NCBI GenBank assembly: GCA_963680875.1
Contig: OY804582.1
Coordinates: forward strand, 56,934,646 to 56,998,645
Reading direction: 5' to 3'
Length of the DNA stretch: 64,000 nucleotides
Source: Bathymodiolus brooksi
Lineage: Eukaryota > Mollusca > Bivalvia > Mytilida > Modiolidae
Shown: one piece after another, positions 1-11,126 of the stretch
How the letters are laid out: the number at the start of each line of letters is the position of its first letter
How positions within the stretch are numbered: position 1 is the first letter of the stretch
Notes under the pieces: generated by a model
Told to the model about the DNA's origin: nothing
The model's input: the letters and a program-made list of their open reading frames with translations, nothing else
The model's database searches: none
Position numbers and translations under genes: made by a program

Positions 1-3000
1 ACAGAGTGTAGGAAACCTTTTATCAATGGTTCTGTACTTTATAGAATGGAGAAACCTTTTATCAATGGTTCTGTACTTTACAGAGTGTAGGAAATCTTTT
101 ATCAATGGTTCTGTACTTTACAGAGTGTAGGAAACCTTTTATCAATGGTTCTGTACTTTACAGAGTGTAGGAAACCTTTTATCAATGGTTCTGTACTTTA
201 CAGAGTGGAGAAACCTTTTATCAATGGTTCTGTACTTTACAGAGCGGAGAAACCTTTTATCAATGGTTTTGTACTTTATAGAGTGGAGAAACCTTTTATC
301 AATGGTTCTGTACTTTACAGAGTGTAGGAAACCTTTTATCAATGGTTCTGTACTTTACAGAGTGTAGGAAATCTTTTATCAATGGTTCTGTACTTTACAG
401 AGTGTAGGAAACCTTTTATCAATGGTTCTGTACTTTACAGAGTGTAGGAAACCTTTTATCAATGGTTCTGTACTTTACAGAGTGTAGGAAACCTTTTATC
501 AATGGTTCTGTACTTTACAGAGTGGAGAAACCTTTTATCAATGGTTCTGTACTTTACAGAGTGGAGAAACCTTTTATCAATGGTTTTGTACTTTATAGAG
601 TGGAGAAACCTTTTATCAATGGTTCTGTACTTTACAGAGTGTAGGAAACCTTTTATCAATGGTTCTGTACTTTACAGAGTGTAGGAAACCTTTTATCAAT
701 GGTTCTGTACTTTACAGAGTGGAGAAACCTTTTATCAATGGTTTTGTACTTTATAGAGTGGAGAAACCTTTTATCAATGGTTCTGTACTTTACAGAGTGT
801 AGGAAACCTTTCATCAATGGTTCTGTACTTTACAGAGTAGAGAAACCTTTTATCAATGGTTCTGTACTTTACAAAGTGGAGAAACCTTTTATCAATGGTT
901 CTGTACTTTACAGAGTGGAGAAACCTTTTATCAATGGTTCTGTTCTTTACCGCATGGAGAAACCTTTTATCAATGGTTCTGTACTTTACAAAGTGGAAAA
1001 ACCTTTTATCAATGGTTCTATACTTTACAGAGTGTAGGAAACCTTTAATCAATGGTTCTGTACTATACAGAGTGTAGGAAACCTTTTATCAATGGTTCTG
1101 TACTTTATAGAATGGAGAAACCTTTTATCAATGGTTCTGTACTTTACAGAGTGTAGGAAATCTTTTATCAATGGTTCTGTACTTTACAGAGTGTAGGAAA
1201 CCTTTTATCAATGGTTCTGTACTTTACAGAGTGTAGGAAACCTTTTATCAATGGTTCTGTACTTTACAGAGTGTAGGAAATCTTTTATCAATGGTTCTGT
1301 ACTTTACAGAGTGGAGAAACCTTTTATCAATGGTTCTGTACTTTACAGAGTGTAGGAAACCTTTTATCAATGGTTCTGTACTTTACAGAGTGTAGGAAAT
1401 CTTTTATCAATGGTTCTGTACTTTACAGAGTGTAGGAAACCTTTTATCAATGGTTCTGTACTTTACAGAGTGTAGGAAACCTTTTATCAATGGTTCTGTA
1501 CTTTACAGAGTGTAGGAAACCTTTTATCAATGGTTCTGTACTTTACAGAGTGGAGAAACCTTTTATCAATGGTTCTGTACTTTACAGAGTGGAGAAACCT
1601 TTTATCAATGGTTTTGTACTTTATAGAGTGGAGAAACCTTTTATCAATGGTTCTGTACTTTACAGAGTGTAGGAAACCTTTTATCAATGGTTCTGTACTT
1701 TACAGAGTGTAGGAAACCTTTTATCAATGGTTCTGTACTTTACAGAGTGGAGAAACCTTTTATCAATGGTTCTGTACTTTACAGAGTGGAGAAACCTTTT
1801 ATCAATGGTTTTGTACTTTATAGAGTGGAGAAACCTTTTATCAATGGTTCTGTACTTTACAGAGTGTAGGAAACCTTTCATCAATGGTTCTGTACTTTAC
1901 AGAGTAGAGAAACCTTTTATCAATGGTTCTGTACTTTACAGAGTGGAGAAACCTTTTATCAATGGTTCTGTACTTTACATAGTGGAGAAACCTTTTATCA
2001 ATGGTTCTGTACTTTACAGAGTGTAGGAAATCTTTTATCAATGGTTCTGTACTTTACAGAGTGTAGGAAATCTTTTATCAATGGTTCTGTACTTTACAGA
2101 GTGTAGGAAACCTTTTATCAATGGTTCTGTACTTTACAGAGTGGAGAAACCTTTTATCAATGGTTCTGTACTTTACAGAGTGGAGAAACCTTTTATCAAT
2201 GGTTTTGTACTTTATAGAGTGGAGAAACCTTTTATCAATGGTTCTGTACTTTACAGAGTGTAGGAAACCTTTTATCAATGGTTCTGTACTTTACAGAGTG
2301 TAGGAAACCTTTTATCAATGGTTCTGTACTTTACAGAGTGTAGGAAACCTTTTATCAATGGTTCTGTACTTTACAGAGTGTAGGAAACCTTTTATCAATG
2401 GTTCTGTACTTTACAGAGTGGAGAAACCTTTTATCAATGGTTTTGTACTTTATAGAGTGGAGAAACCTTTTATCAATGGTTCTGTACTTTACAGAGTGTA
2501 GGAAACCTTTTATCAATGGTTCTGTACTTTACAGAGTGTAGGAAACCTTTTATCAATGGTTCTGTACTTTACATAGTGGAGAAACCTTTTATCAATGGTT
2601 CTGTACTTTACAGAGTGTAGGAAATCTTTTATCAATGGTTCTGTACTTTACAGAGTGTAGGAAATCTTTTATCAATGGTTCTGTACTTTACAGAGTGTAG
2701 GAAACCTTTTATCAATGGTTCTGTACTTTACAGAGTGGAGAAACCTTTTATCAATGGTTCTGTACTTTACAGAGTGGAGAAACCTTTTATCAATGGTTTT
2801 GTACTTTATAGAGTGGAGAAACCTTTTATCAATGGTTCTGTACTTTACAGAGTGTAGGAAATCTTTTATCAATGGTTCTGTACTTTACAGAGTGTAGGAA
2901 ACCTTTTATCAATGGTTCTGTACTTTACAGAGTGTAGGAAACCTTTTATCAATGGTTCTGTACTTTACAGAGTGTAGGAAACCTTTTATCAATGGTTCTG

Positions 3001-3865
3001 TACTTTACAGAGTGGAGAAACCTTTTATCAATGGTTTTGTACTTTATAGAGTGGAGAAACCTTTTATCAATGGTTCTGTACTTTACAGAGTGTAGGAAAC
3101 CTTTTATCAATGGTTCTGTACTTTACAGAGTGTAGGAAACCTTTTATCAATGGTTCTGTACTTTACAGAGTGGAGAAACCTTTTATCAATGGTTCTGTAC
3201 TTTACAGAGTGGAGAAACCTTTTATCAATGGTTTTGTACTTTATAGAGTGGAGAAACCTTTTATCAATGGTTCTGTACTTTACAGAGTGTAGGAAACCTT
3301 TCATCAATGGTTCTGTACTTTACAGAGTAGAGAAACCTTTTATCAATGGTTCTGTACTTTACATAGTGGTGAAACCTTTTATCAATGGTTCTGTACTTTA
3401 CAGAGTGTAGGAAATCTTTTATCAATGGTTTTGTACTTTACAGAGTGTAGGAAACCTTTTATCAATGGTTCTGTACTTTACAGAGTGTAGGAAACCTTTT
3501 ATCAATGGTTCTGTACTTTACAGAGTGGAGAAACCTTTTATCAATGGTTCTGTACTTTACAGAGTGGAGAAACCTTTTATCAATGGTTTTGTACTTTACA
3601 GAGTGGAGAAACCTTTTATCAATGGTTCTGTACTTTACAGAGTGTAGGAAACCTTTTATCAATGGTTCTGTACTTTACAGAGTGTAGGAAATCTTTTATC
3701 AATGGTTCTGTACTTTACAGAGTGGAGAAACCTTTTATCAATGGTTCTGTACTTTACAGAGTGTAGGAAACCTTTTATCAATGGTTCTGTACTTTACAGA
3801 GTGTAGGAAATCTTTTATCAATGGTTCTGTACTTTACAGAGTGTAGGAAACCTTTTATCAATGGT
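1..3865. repeat. 39/40-bp satellite array 1 (starts before the window)
   Basis: Uninterrupted head-to-tail tandem array. Every unit contains TTTTATCAATGGTTCTGTAC followed by TTTACAGAGTG. Two unit types alternate: a 39-bp form joined by GTGGAGAAACC and a 40-bp form joined by GTGTAGGAAACC. Sporadic variants include AAATC for AAACC, TATAGAG for ACAGAG, and TTCATC. Blocks of unit types recur (the same ~200-bp pattern begins near 142, 459, 1487, 1684, 2078, 2672, 3107 and 3462), showing higher-order amplification. The array begins before base 1 and stops abruptly at ~3865, fused to unique-looking sequence. The 13-codon open frames across it are a by-product of the 39-bp period and are not treated as genes. 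Confidence 0.97.
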
Positions 3866-4976
3866 AATGCGAAACTCAATCAGAATCTGTACCCAATGTT
3901 GTTCAACTGTCATACATATATCTTAGTTTCCACACCAGCTGTTGAAAGATAATCCAACACAATCACAAAATATAATTTTTACATTAAAAATGTTACCAAA
4001 ATGGCCACATAAACAAATAAATTCTATCACACTAATGAAACAGAGGTGTCATGAAAATGTCATTTTTGCATGAAAATTGTCACAAAACAAATACATTTAG
4101 CAGACTGTGTTGAACCAAAGAGTTGTCACAATAAATTAAAAAAAAATGTACTCTAAAATTTCACTTCACTTCCATGTCAATAATCCACACTGTATAGTAC
4201 ATGGAGACCTTTGTAACATTGTTTTCTTTATGTAATAAGAGATTACAGTCAACAAGTGTTCATAGCTGTTAAAGTTGCTGGAATTTGTTATACATATAAC
4301 TAGATAGACAAGGAAGCAGTGCCACACATCTTGACAAAGTAATTTGAAATCACTTACATGCTATAAAACTTACAAAGAAGTAAAATTTTATCATATCATC
4401 TAAAAATATTAATCCTTGTCACACCCATATTTTCAGTTTTATTTCATTTTAATACTTAAAATACATAAATCTATCTGTTTAAATCTTCAATTTGATACTT
4501 AACATACACAAATCTACTTGTTAAAATCAACAATAAAACAAGAAATATAATTTTTCTGACCTATATTCAGTTTCAATTCTTATTTATGAAATGAAATTGA
4601 TTTGTACATGTTAGTATCAAACAGCTTTCAAAGACAGGAAATAGAAACGTTTTGGTTTCTTAACCCTCTGTGTGATTTTTCTTTCATATCATATGATCAT
4701 ATCAACAATCTTGCAATTGGCAACTATATCTGACAAAACTTGAATTATTTCTTAATTTGTTATCTTGTTTATTTATCAATAAAGGGATATTTTCTTACTG
4801 CACTTTTACTATGACAAAGCATGTTCTGTTTAGAGCAAGGAGGTTATATCTCTGTCAAATTACTGCATCACAGATTCAAATTTCATGACTGATTGCAATC
4901 AAATTTGAACCACACCAAAATGAATGACTGTAAAAGTGTTTAATGGGAACTTTAAAATAGCCCATGGGATAGATTG

Positions 4977-5228
4977 GTTGGTTTTATGGTGTTTAATGCC
5001 ACTTTCAACAATATTTCAGTTATAACGTGGTGGTAAGTTTATTGGTGAAGGAAACCGGAGGACCCAGAGAAAACCACCTACCTATCGCAAGTCACTGACA
5101 AACTTCATCACCAAATGTTGTACACTTCGCCCTGTGCAGGAGTCGAACCCACAACATCAGTGGTGATAGGTACCGAATGCATAGGTAGTTGTAAATCCAA
5201 CTATCATGATCACGGCCATGACACTCCC
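4977..5228 (-). mobile_element. tRNA-derived SINE, family 1 (tail-first, minus)
   Basis: On the minus strand it has a tRNA-like head (GATAGTTGGATTTACAACTA, then a B-box-like GGGTTCGACTCC) followed by the family-1 body and tail, seen on the plus strand as a GTTTAATGCCACTTTCAACA-type segment. It lies in the 720-bp stretch unique to flank copy A. Confidence 0.85.
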
Positions 5229-5569
5229 CTTAGGATAGGTTAAAGAATAAAGAAAAAGAACACACAATTAAAAAAAAATATTCTACAATTCTGAAACTGA
5301 GGTAAATAATTATCATAACTAATACCTCAAAGTGGTTGTGAGGACTGTTATTTTAAATCAATTGTTTAAAATTTGACCAACAAAAACATACTCACTTACT
5401 GGTACCTATACAAGCATCCAGAGAGACAACCAGCATCAAGTGATGATGACAAGCCTGATGATCTGTCTAATTGTCTTCTTTGATGAACTAGTTTTGGTTC
5501 AGGATTTATCTTCCCGCAATTTACTATGACAAATATTTATATTTACAGGTGGAGTCTACTTTCAGAGGT

Positions 5570-5838
5570 TAGGTTTATGATGTTTAATGCCAATTTCAAC
5601 AATATTTCAGTAATATCGTGGCAGTCATTTTTATTGGTGGAGGAAGCCGGAGTACCCGGTGAAACCCACCGACCTGTCAGAGAGTCGTAAATCACTGAAA
5701 AACTTTATCACATAATGCTGTATTGAGTACACCTCGCCATGAACGGGGTTCAAACTCACAACGTTAGAGGTAATAGGCACTGATTGCACAGATAGTTGTA
5801 AATCCAACTACCATACGATCACGGCCACGAGGGACCCC
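5570..5838 (-). mobile_element. SINE family 1 copy
   Basis: Full-length family-1 SINE: tail end at 5570 (ATGATGTTTAATGCCAATTT), tRNA-like head ending near CACGGCCACGAGGGACCCC. Its orthologue in the duplicated flank is at 9848..10118, so this insertion predates the segmental duplication. Confidence 0.87.
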
Positions 5839-6135
5839 ATAAATTATGACTATGTCAAATCAAAATGTTGTAATGATAGTATGCCCCGCCGCCACATTAC
5901 TTAAAGCTGAAAATTCATAAAAACATTGAAGTCCCAGAACTCCTACATAAATTGTCAAATCAAAATGGCAGGAAAATATGATCAACTACAAATCATGACT
6001 AATCATCCAACCAAATATGAAAGCATATGAACAATGACCTCACAGTTGAATTTACAAAGTCCAGCTGTACGGACGAACAAACTGACAAATCAAAAAACTA
6101 TATGTTCCCATACTATCGTATATAGACATAAAAAT

Positions 6136-8571
6136 CTTTTATCAATGGTTCTGTACTTTACAGAGTGTAGGAAACCTTTTATCAATGGTTCTGTACTTTA
6201 CAGAGTGAAGGAAACCTTTTATCAATGGTTCTGTACTTTACAGAGTGGAGAAACCTTTTATCAATGGTTCTGTACTTTACAGAGTGAAGGAAACCTTTTA
6301 TCAATGGTTCTGTACTTTACAGAGTGGAGAAACCTTTTATCAATGGTTTTGTACTTGAGTTGAGAAACCTTTTATCAATGGTTCTGTAGTTTACAGAGTG
6401 TAGGAAACCTTTTATCAATGGTTCTGTACTTTACAGAGTGTAGGAAACCTTTTATCAATGGTTCTGTACTTTACAGAGTGTAGGAAACCTTTTATCAATC
6501 GTTCTGTACTTTACAGAGTGTAGGAAACCTTTTATCAATGGTTCTGTACTTTACAGAGTGTAGGAAACCTTTTATCAATGGTTCTGTACTTTACAGAGTG
6601 AAGGAAACCTTTTATCAATGGTTCTGTACTTTACAGAGTGGAGAAATCTTTTATCAATGGTTCTGTGCTTTACAGAGTGGAGAAACCTTTTATCAATGGT
6701 TCTGTACTTTACAGAGTGGAGAAACCTTTTATCAATGGTTCTGTCCTTTACAGAGTGTAGGAAACCTTTTATCAATGGTTCTGTACTTTACAGAGTGAAG
6801 GAAACCTTTTATCAATGGTTCTGTACTTTACAGAGTGGAGAAACCTTTTATTAATGGTTCTGTACTTGAGTTGAGAAACCTTTTATCAATGGTTCTGTAC
6901 TTTACAGAGTGTAGGAAACCTTTTATCAATGGTTCTGTACTTTACAGAGTGTATGAAACCTTTTATCAATGGTTCTGTACTTTACAGAGTGTAGGAAACC
7001 TTTTATCAATGGTTCTGTACTTTACAGAGTGTAGGAAACCTTTCATCAATGGTTCTGTACTTTACAGAGTGTAGGAAACCTTTTATCAATGGTTCTGTAC
7101 TTTACAGAGTGTAGGAAACCTTTTATCAATGGTTCTGTACTTTACAGAGTGGAGAAATCTTTAATCAATGGTTCTGTACTTTACAGAGTGGAGAAACCTT
7201 TTATCAATGGTTCTGTACTTTACAGAGTGTAGGAAACCTTTTATCAATGGTTCTGTACTTTACAGAGTGTAGGAAACCTTTTATCAATGGTTCTGTACTT
7301 TACAGAGATTAGGAAACCTTTTATCAATGGTTCTGTACTTTACAGAGTGGAGAAACCTTTTATCAATGGTTCTGTACTTTACAGAGTGGAGAAACCTTTT
7401 ATCAATGGTTCTGTTCTTTACAGCACGGAGAAACCTTTTATCAATGGTTCTGTACTTTACAGAGTGGAAAAACCTTTTATCAATGGTTCTGTACTTTACA
7501 GAGTGGAGAAACCTTTTATCAATGGTTCTGTACTTTACAGAGTGGAGAAACCTTTTATCAATGGTTCTGTACTTTACAGCACGGAGAAACCTTTTATCAA
7601 TGGTTCTGTACTTTACAGAGTGGAAAAACCTTTTATCAATGGTTCTGTACTTTACAGAGTGGAGTCTTATATCAATGGTTCTGTACTTTACAGAGTGTAG
7701 GAAATCTTTTATCAATGGTTCTGTACTTTACAGAGTGGAGAAACCTTTTATCAATGGTTCTGTACTTTACAGAGTGTAGGAAACCTTTTATCAATGGTTC
7801 TGTACTTTACAGAGTGTATGAAACCTTTTATCAATGGTTCTGTACTTTACAGAGTGTAGGAAACCTTTTATCAATGGTTCTGTACTTTACAGAGTGTAGG
7901 AAACCTTTCATCAATGGTTCTGTACTTTACAGAGTGTAGGAAACCTTTTATCAATGGTTCTGTACTTTACAGAGTGTAGGAAACCTTTTATCAATGGTTC
8001 TGTACTTTACAGAGTGGAGAAATCTTTAATCAATGGTTCTGTACTTTACAGAGTGGAGAAACCTTTTATCAATGGTTCTGTACTTTACAGAGTGTAGGAA
8101 ACCTTTTATCAATGGTTCTGTACTTTACAGAGTGTAGGAAACCTTTTATCAATGGTTCTGTACTTTACAGAGATTAGGAAACCTTTTATCAATGGTTCTG
8201 TACTTTACAGAGTGGAGAAACCTTTTATCAATGGTTCTGTACTTTACAGAGTGGAGAAACCTTTTATCAATGGTTCTGTTCTTTACAGCACGGAGAAACC
8301 TTTTATCAATGGTTCTGTACTTTACAGAGTGGAAAAACCTTTTATCAATGGTTCTGTACTTTACAGAGTGGAGAAACCTTTTATCAATGGTTCTGTACTT
8401 TACAGAGTGGAGAAACCTTTTATCAATGGTTCTGTACTTTACAGCACGGAGAAACCTTTTATCAATGGTTCTGTACTTTACAGAGTGGAAAAACCTTTTA
8501 TCAATGGTTCTGTACTTTACAGAGTGGAGTCTTATATCAATGGTTCTGTACTTTACAGAGTGGAGTCTTAG
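6136..8571. repeat. 39/40-bp satellite array 2
   Basis: Same satellite as 1..3865, with more diverged units, e.g. GTACTTGAGTTGAGAAACC at 6353 and 6866, GTGAAGGAAACC units near the start, and CAGCACGGAGAAACC. An internal block of ~865 bp is duplicated in tandem: the unit series around 6945..7715 recurs at about 7810..8571, including the rare GTATGAAACC and AGATTAGG units at the same spacing. It starts directly after flank copy A and ends in a partial unit (GTGGAGTCTTAGC). Confidence 0.96.
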
Positions 8572-8916
8572 CATGGAGTCCTGGGGTGAATTTTCTAACA
8601 CATTTTTGGAGTGGTGTTATAGAAAAAATATATCAATGAATTTCCTATTAGTAACTTTTAACATGTTCAACTTCATTTTAATTGACCTTGATCTGTATAT
8701 GCAAAAAAAGAATACCTCCATGAAACTAAAGTGCATGTCTGATTATTTTCTTATTAAAAGGTCATGAGTCAAACCACAGGTATAGTGATATTCATTAATT
8801 TTAGTTGGACTGCCATCAATTTTATATATAATAAAGTTGCAATTTAATAATATACAAAAATGTAGCTGACTGCATACAAGGAGCATCTAGACATGATAAC
8901 ATGAAAGGTCAAGATA
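8572..8916. other. Spacer between array 2 and flank copy B
   Basis: About 345 bp of AT-rich sequence with no recognisable gene. It separates array 2 from flank copy B. The equivalent position after array 1 has no such spacer: there the satellite unit is fused directly to the flank, suggesting a deletion in copy A or later growth of the array. Confidence 0.6.
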
Positions 8917-9847
8917 ATGTGAAACTCAATCAGAATCTGTACCCAATGTTGTTCAACTGTGATACATACATCTCAGTTTCCACACCAGCTGTTGAAAGAT
9001 AAGCCAACACAAGTCACAAAATATAATTTTTACATTAAAAATGTTACCAAAATGGCCACATAAACAAATAAATTCTATCACACTAATGAAACATAGAGGG
9101 GTCATGAAAAGTGTCACAAAACAAATTACATTTTAGCACACTGTGTTGAACCAAAGAGTTGTCACAATAAATTTAAAAAAAAAATGTACTGTAAAATTTC
9201 ACTTCACTTCCACGCCAATGCTGCACACTGTATAGTACATGGAGACCTTTGTAACATTGTTTTCTTTATGTAATAAGAGATTACAGTCAACAAGTGTTCA
9301 TAGCTGTTAAAGTTGCTGGAATTTGTTACACATATAACTAGATACACAAGGAAGCAGTGCCACACATCTTGACAAAGTAATTTGAAATCACTTACATGCT
9401 ATAAAACTTACAAAGAAGTAAAATTTTATCATATCATCTAAAAATATTAATTCTTGTCACACCCATATTTTACATAAATCTATCTGTTTAAATCTTCAAT
9501 TTGATACTTAACATACACAAATCTACTTGTTAAAATCAACACACAATTAAAAAAAAATATTCTACAATTCTGAAACTGAGGTAAATAATTATCATAACTA
9601 ATACCTCAAAGTGGTTGTGAGGACTGTTATTTTAAATCAATTGTTTAAAATTTGACCAACAAAAACATACTCACTTACTGGTACCTATACAAGCATCCAG
9701 AGAGACAACCAGCATCAAGTGATGATGACAAGCCTGATGATCTGTCTAATTGTCTTTGATGAACTAGTTTTGGTTCAGGATTTATCTTCCAGAAATTTAC
9801 TATAACGACAAATATTTATATTTACAGGTGGAGTCTACTTTCAGGGG

Positions 9848-10118
9848 TTAGGTTTATGATGTTTAACACCAATTTCAACAATATTTCAGTAATCTCGTGG
9901 CGGTCAGTTTTATTGGTGGAGGACCCCGGAGTACCCGGTGAAACCCATCGACCTGTCCGAGTGTTGTAAATCACTGAAAAACTTTATCACATAATGCTGT
10001 ATTGAGTACACCTCGCCATGAACGGGGTTCGAACTCACAACGTTAGAGGTAATAGGCACTGATTGCATAGATAGTTGTAAATCCAACTACCATACGATCA
10101 TGGCCACGAGGGACCCCA
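9848..10118 (-). mobile_element. SINE family 1 copy (in flank copy B)
   Basis: Duplicate of the SINE at 5570..5838, carried along with the segmental duplication. The B-box-like GGTTCGAACTC and the head sequence TAGTTGTAAATCCAACTACC are intact. Confidence 0.85.
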
Positions 10119-10207
10119 TAAATTATGACTATGTCAAATCAAAATGTTGTAATGATAGTATGCTCTGCCGCCACATTACTTAAAGCTGAAAATGCATGAA
10201 AGCATTA

Positions 10208-10919
10208 CATAGCCAGAAATGATGGGTACTTTGCTCATTTGCATATCTAAGATGGCGACGCCGGAACGTCTGCAATTTTCATATGATCTATATAGACGAT
10301 CTCATTCAAAATGGCATGTGTGTCATTTTCTGAACTTGAAAATGATACATTGAATCAAGCTGAATTAAATGAAATAAGAATTAATGAAAACAATTAAATA
10401 TTCGAGGTTCCTGGACTAAATGAAAATCCGAGGCAATGAACCCTTTTTTGGCCTTAAGAGTCTATGTAAAAATGTCTGAAATACATGAAACTGGTGGCGT
10501 GTGACACAAAATTTAACCATGAATGACATTTGGCGACATATTTTCTGAAATTAATTTAGATTCCTCAATAATATATGTAATTATATTGACTAACCTTATA
10601 TTTCTAGCTTCTAATCTCGGGGTTCCCACATTAAATATAATATGATCATTTTTGCATGATCGCGATATCAAAGACATGTCTAAAAATCGTTCAAAAACAA
10701 AAATATTTGAATTTTGACAGAAGAAAAACTTTGCGGAAATAAACAATAACTTTTAATTTTCGAATCATTGACGGACACATTGAATTTCCGTAATGTAGGC
10801 TATTTTTTTGACAAATCTAATAAACGATCCATCAAGCTTGAAACTGCAGTCACGTGATCAAAATCTAATTTAAATATGATGAATATTTATGAGGAAAGTA
10901 CCATCAATTTCTGGATATG
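10208..10919. mobile_element. Terminal-inverted-repeat element (MITE-like, ~710 bp)
   Basis: Present in flank copy B and absent at the matching site of copy A, so it is a clean insertion polymorphism between paralogous copies. The left end reads CATAGCCAGAAATGATGGGT and continues ACTTTGCTCAT. The reverse complement of the right end reads CATATCCAGAAATTGATGG and continues TACTTTCCTCAT. The inverted repeats are ~35 bp. The target-site duplication could not be resolved. No transposase is recognisable. The 77-codon minus-strand frame inside (10513..10746) has no recognised domain. Confidence 0.75.
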
Positions 10920-11126
10920 AAAGTCCCAGAACTCCTACATAAATTGTCAAATCAAAATGGCAGGAAAAGATGATCAACTACAAATCATGACTAATCATCC
11001 AACCAAATATGAAAGCATATGAACAATGACCTCGCAGTTGAATTTACAAAGTGCAGCTGTACGGACGAACAAACTGACAAATCAAAAAACTATATGCTCC
11101 CATACTATCGTATACAGACATAAAAA

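Larger units (their letters stand above)
3866..6130. repeat. Duplicated array flank, copy A
   Basis: This ~2.2-kb AT-rich segment is repeated with high identity at 8917..11126. Matching landmarks are AAACTCAATCAGAATCTG at 3872 and again near 8922, and the closing stretch around 6035..6125 against 11026..11120. Copy A retains ~720 bp (about 4530..5260, including a SINE) missing from copy B, and lacks a ~710-bp inverted-repeat element present in copy B. No gene is recognised in it. The 109-codon frame starting at 6034 merely runs into the satellite. Confidence 0.9.
8917..11126. repeat. Duplicated array flank, copy B
   Basis: Second copy of the flank described at 3866..6130. It differs by single-base changes, by absence of ~720 bp at about 9540 (junction inside AAATCAACACACAATT), and by an extra ~710-bp inverted-repeat element at 10208..10919. 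Homology ends at about 11126 after CATAAAAA. In copy A the satellite resumes at exactly this point, whereas here unique sequence follows. Confidence 0.9.

Noticed and set aside
142..3690. Many 60-110-codon open frames with repeating MVLYFTEWRNLLS or FINGSVLYRVEKP peptides
   Set aside because: They exist on both strands only because a 39-bp unit is 13 codons long. 40-bp units break them, there is no start context, and they track satellite unit type.
7284..8767. Longer open frames (137-191 codons) in array 2
   Set aside because: Same periodic artefact. The 191-codon frame just runs out of the array into AT-rich spacer.
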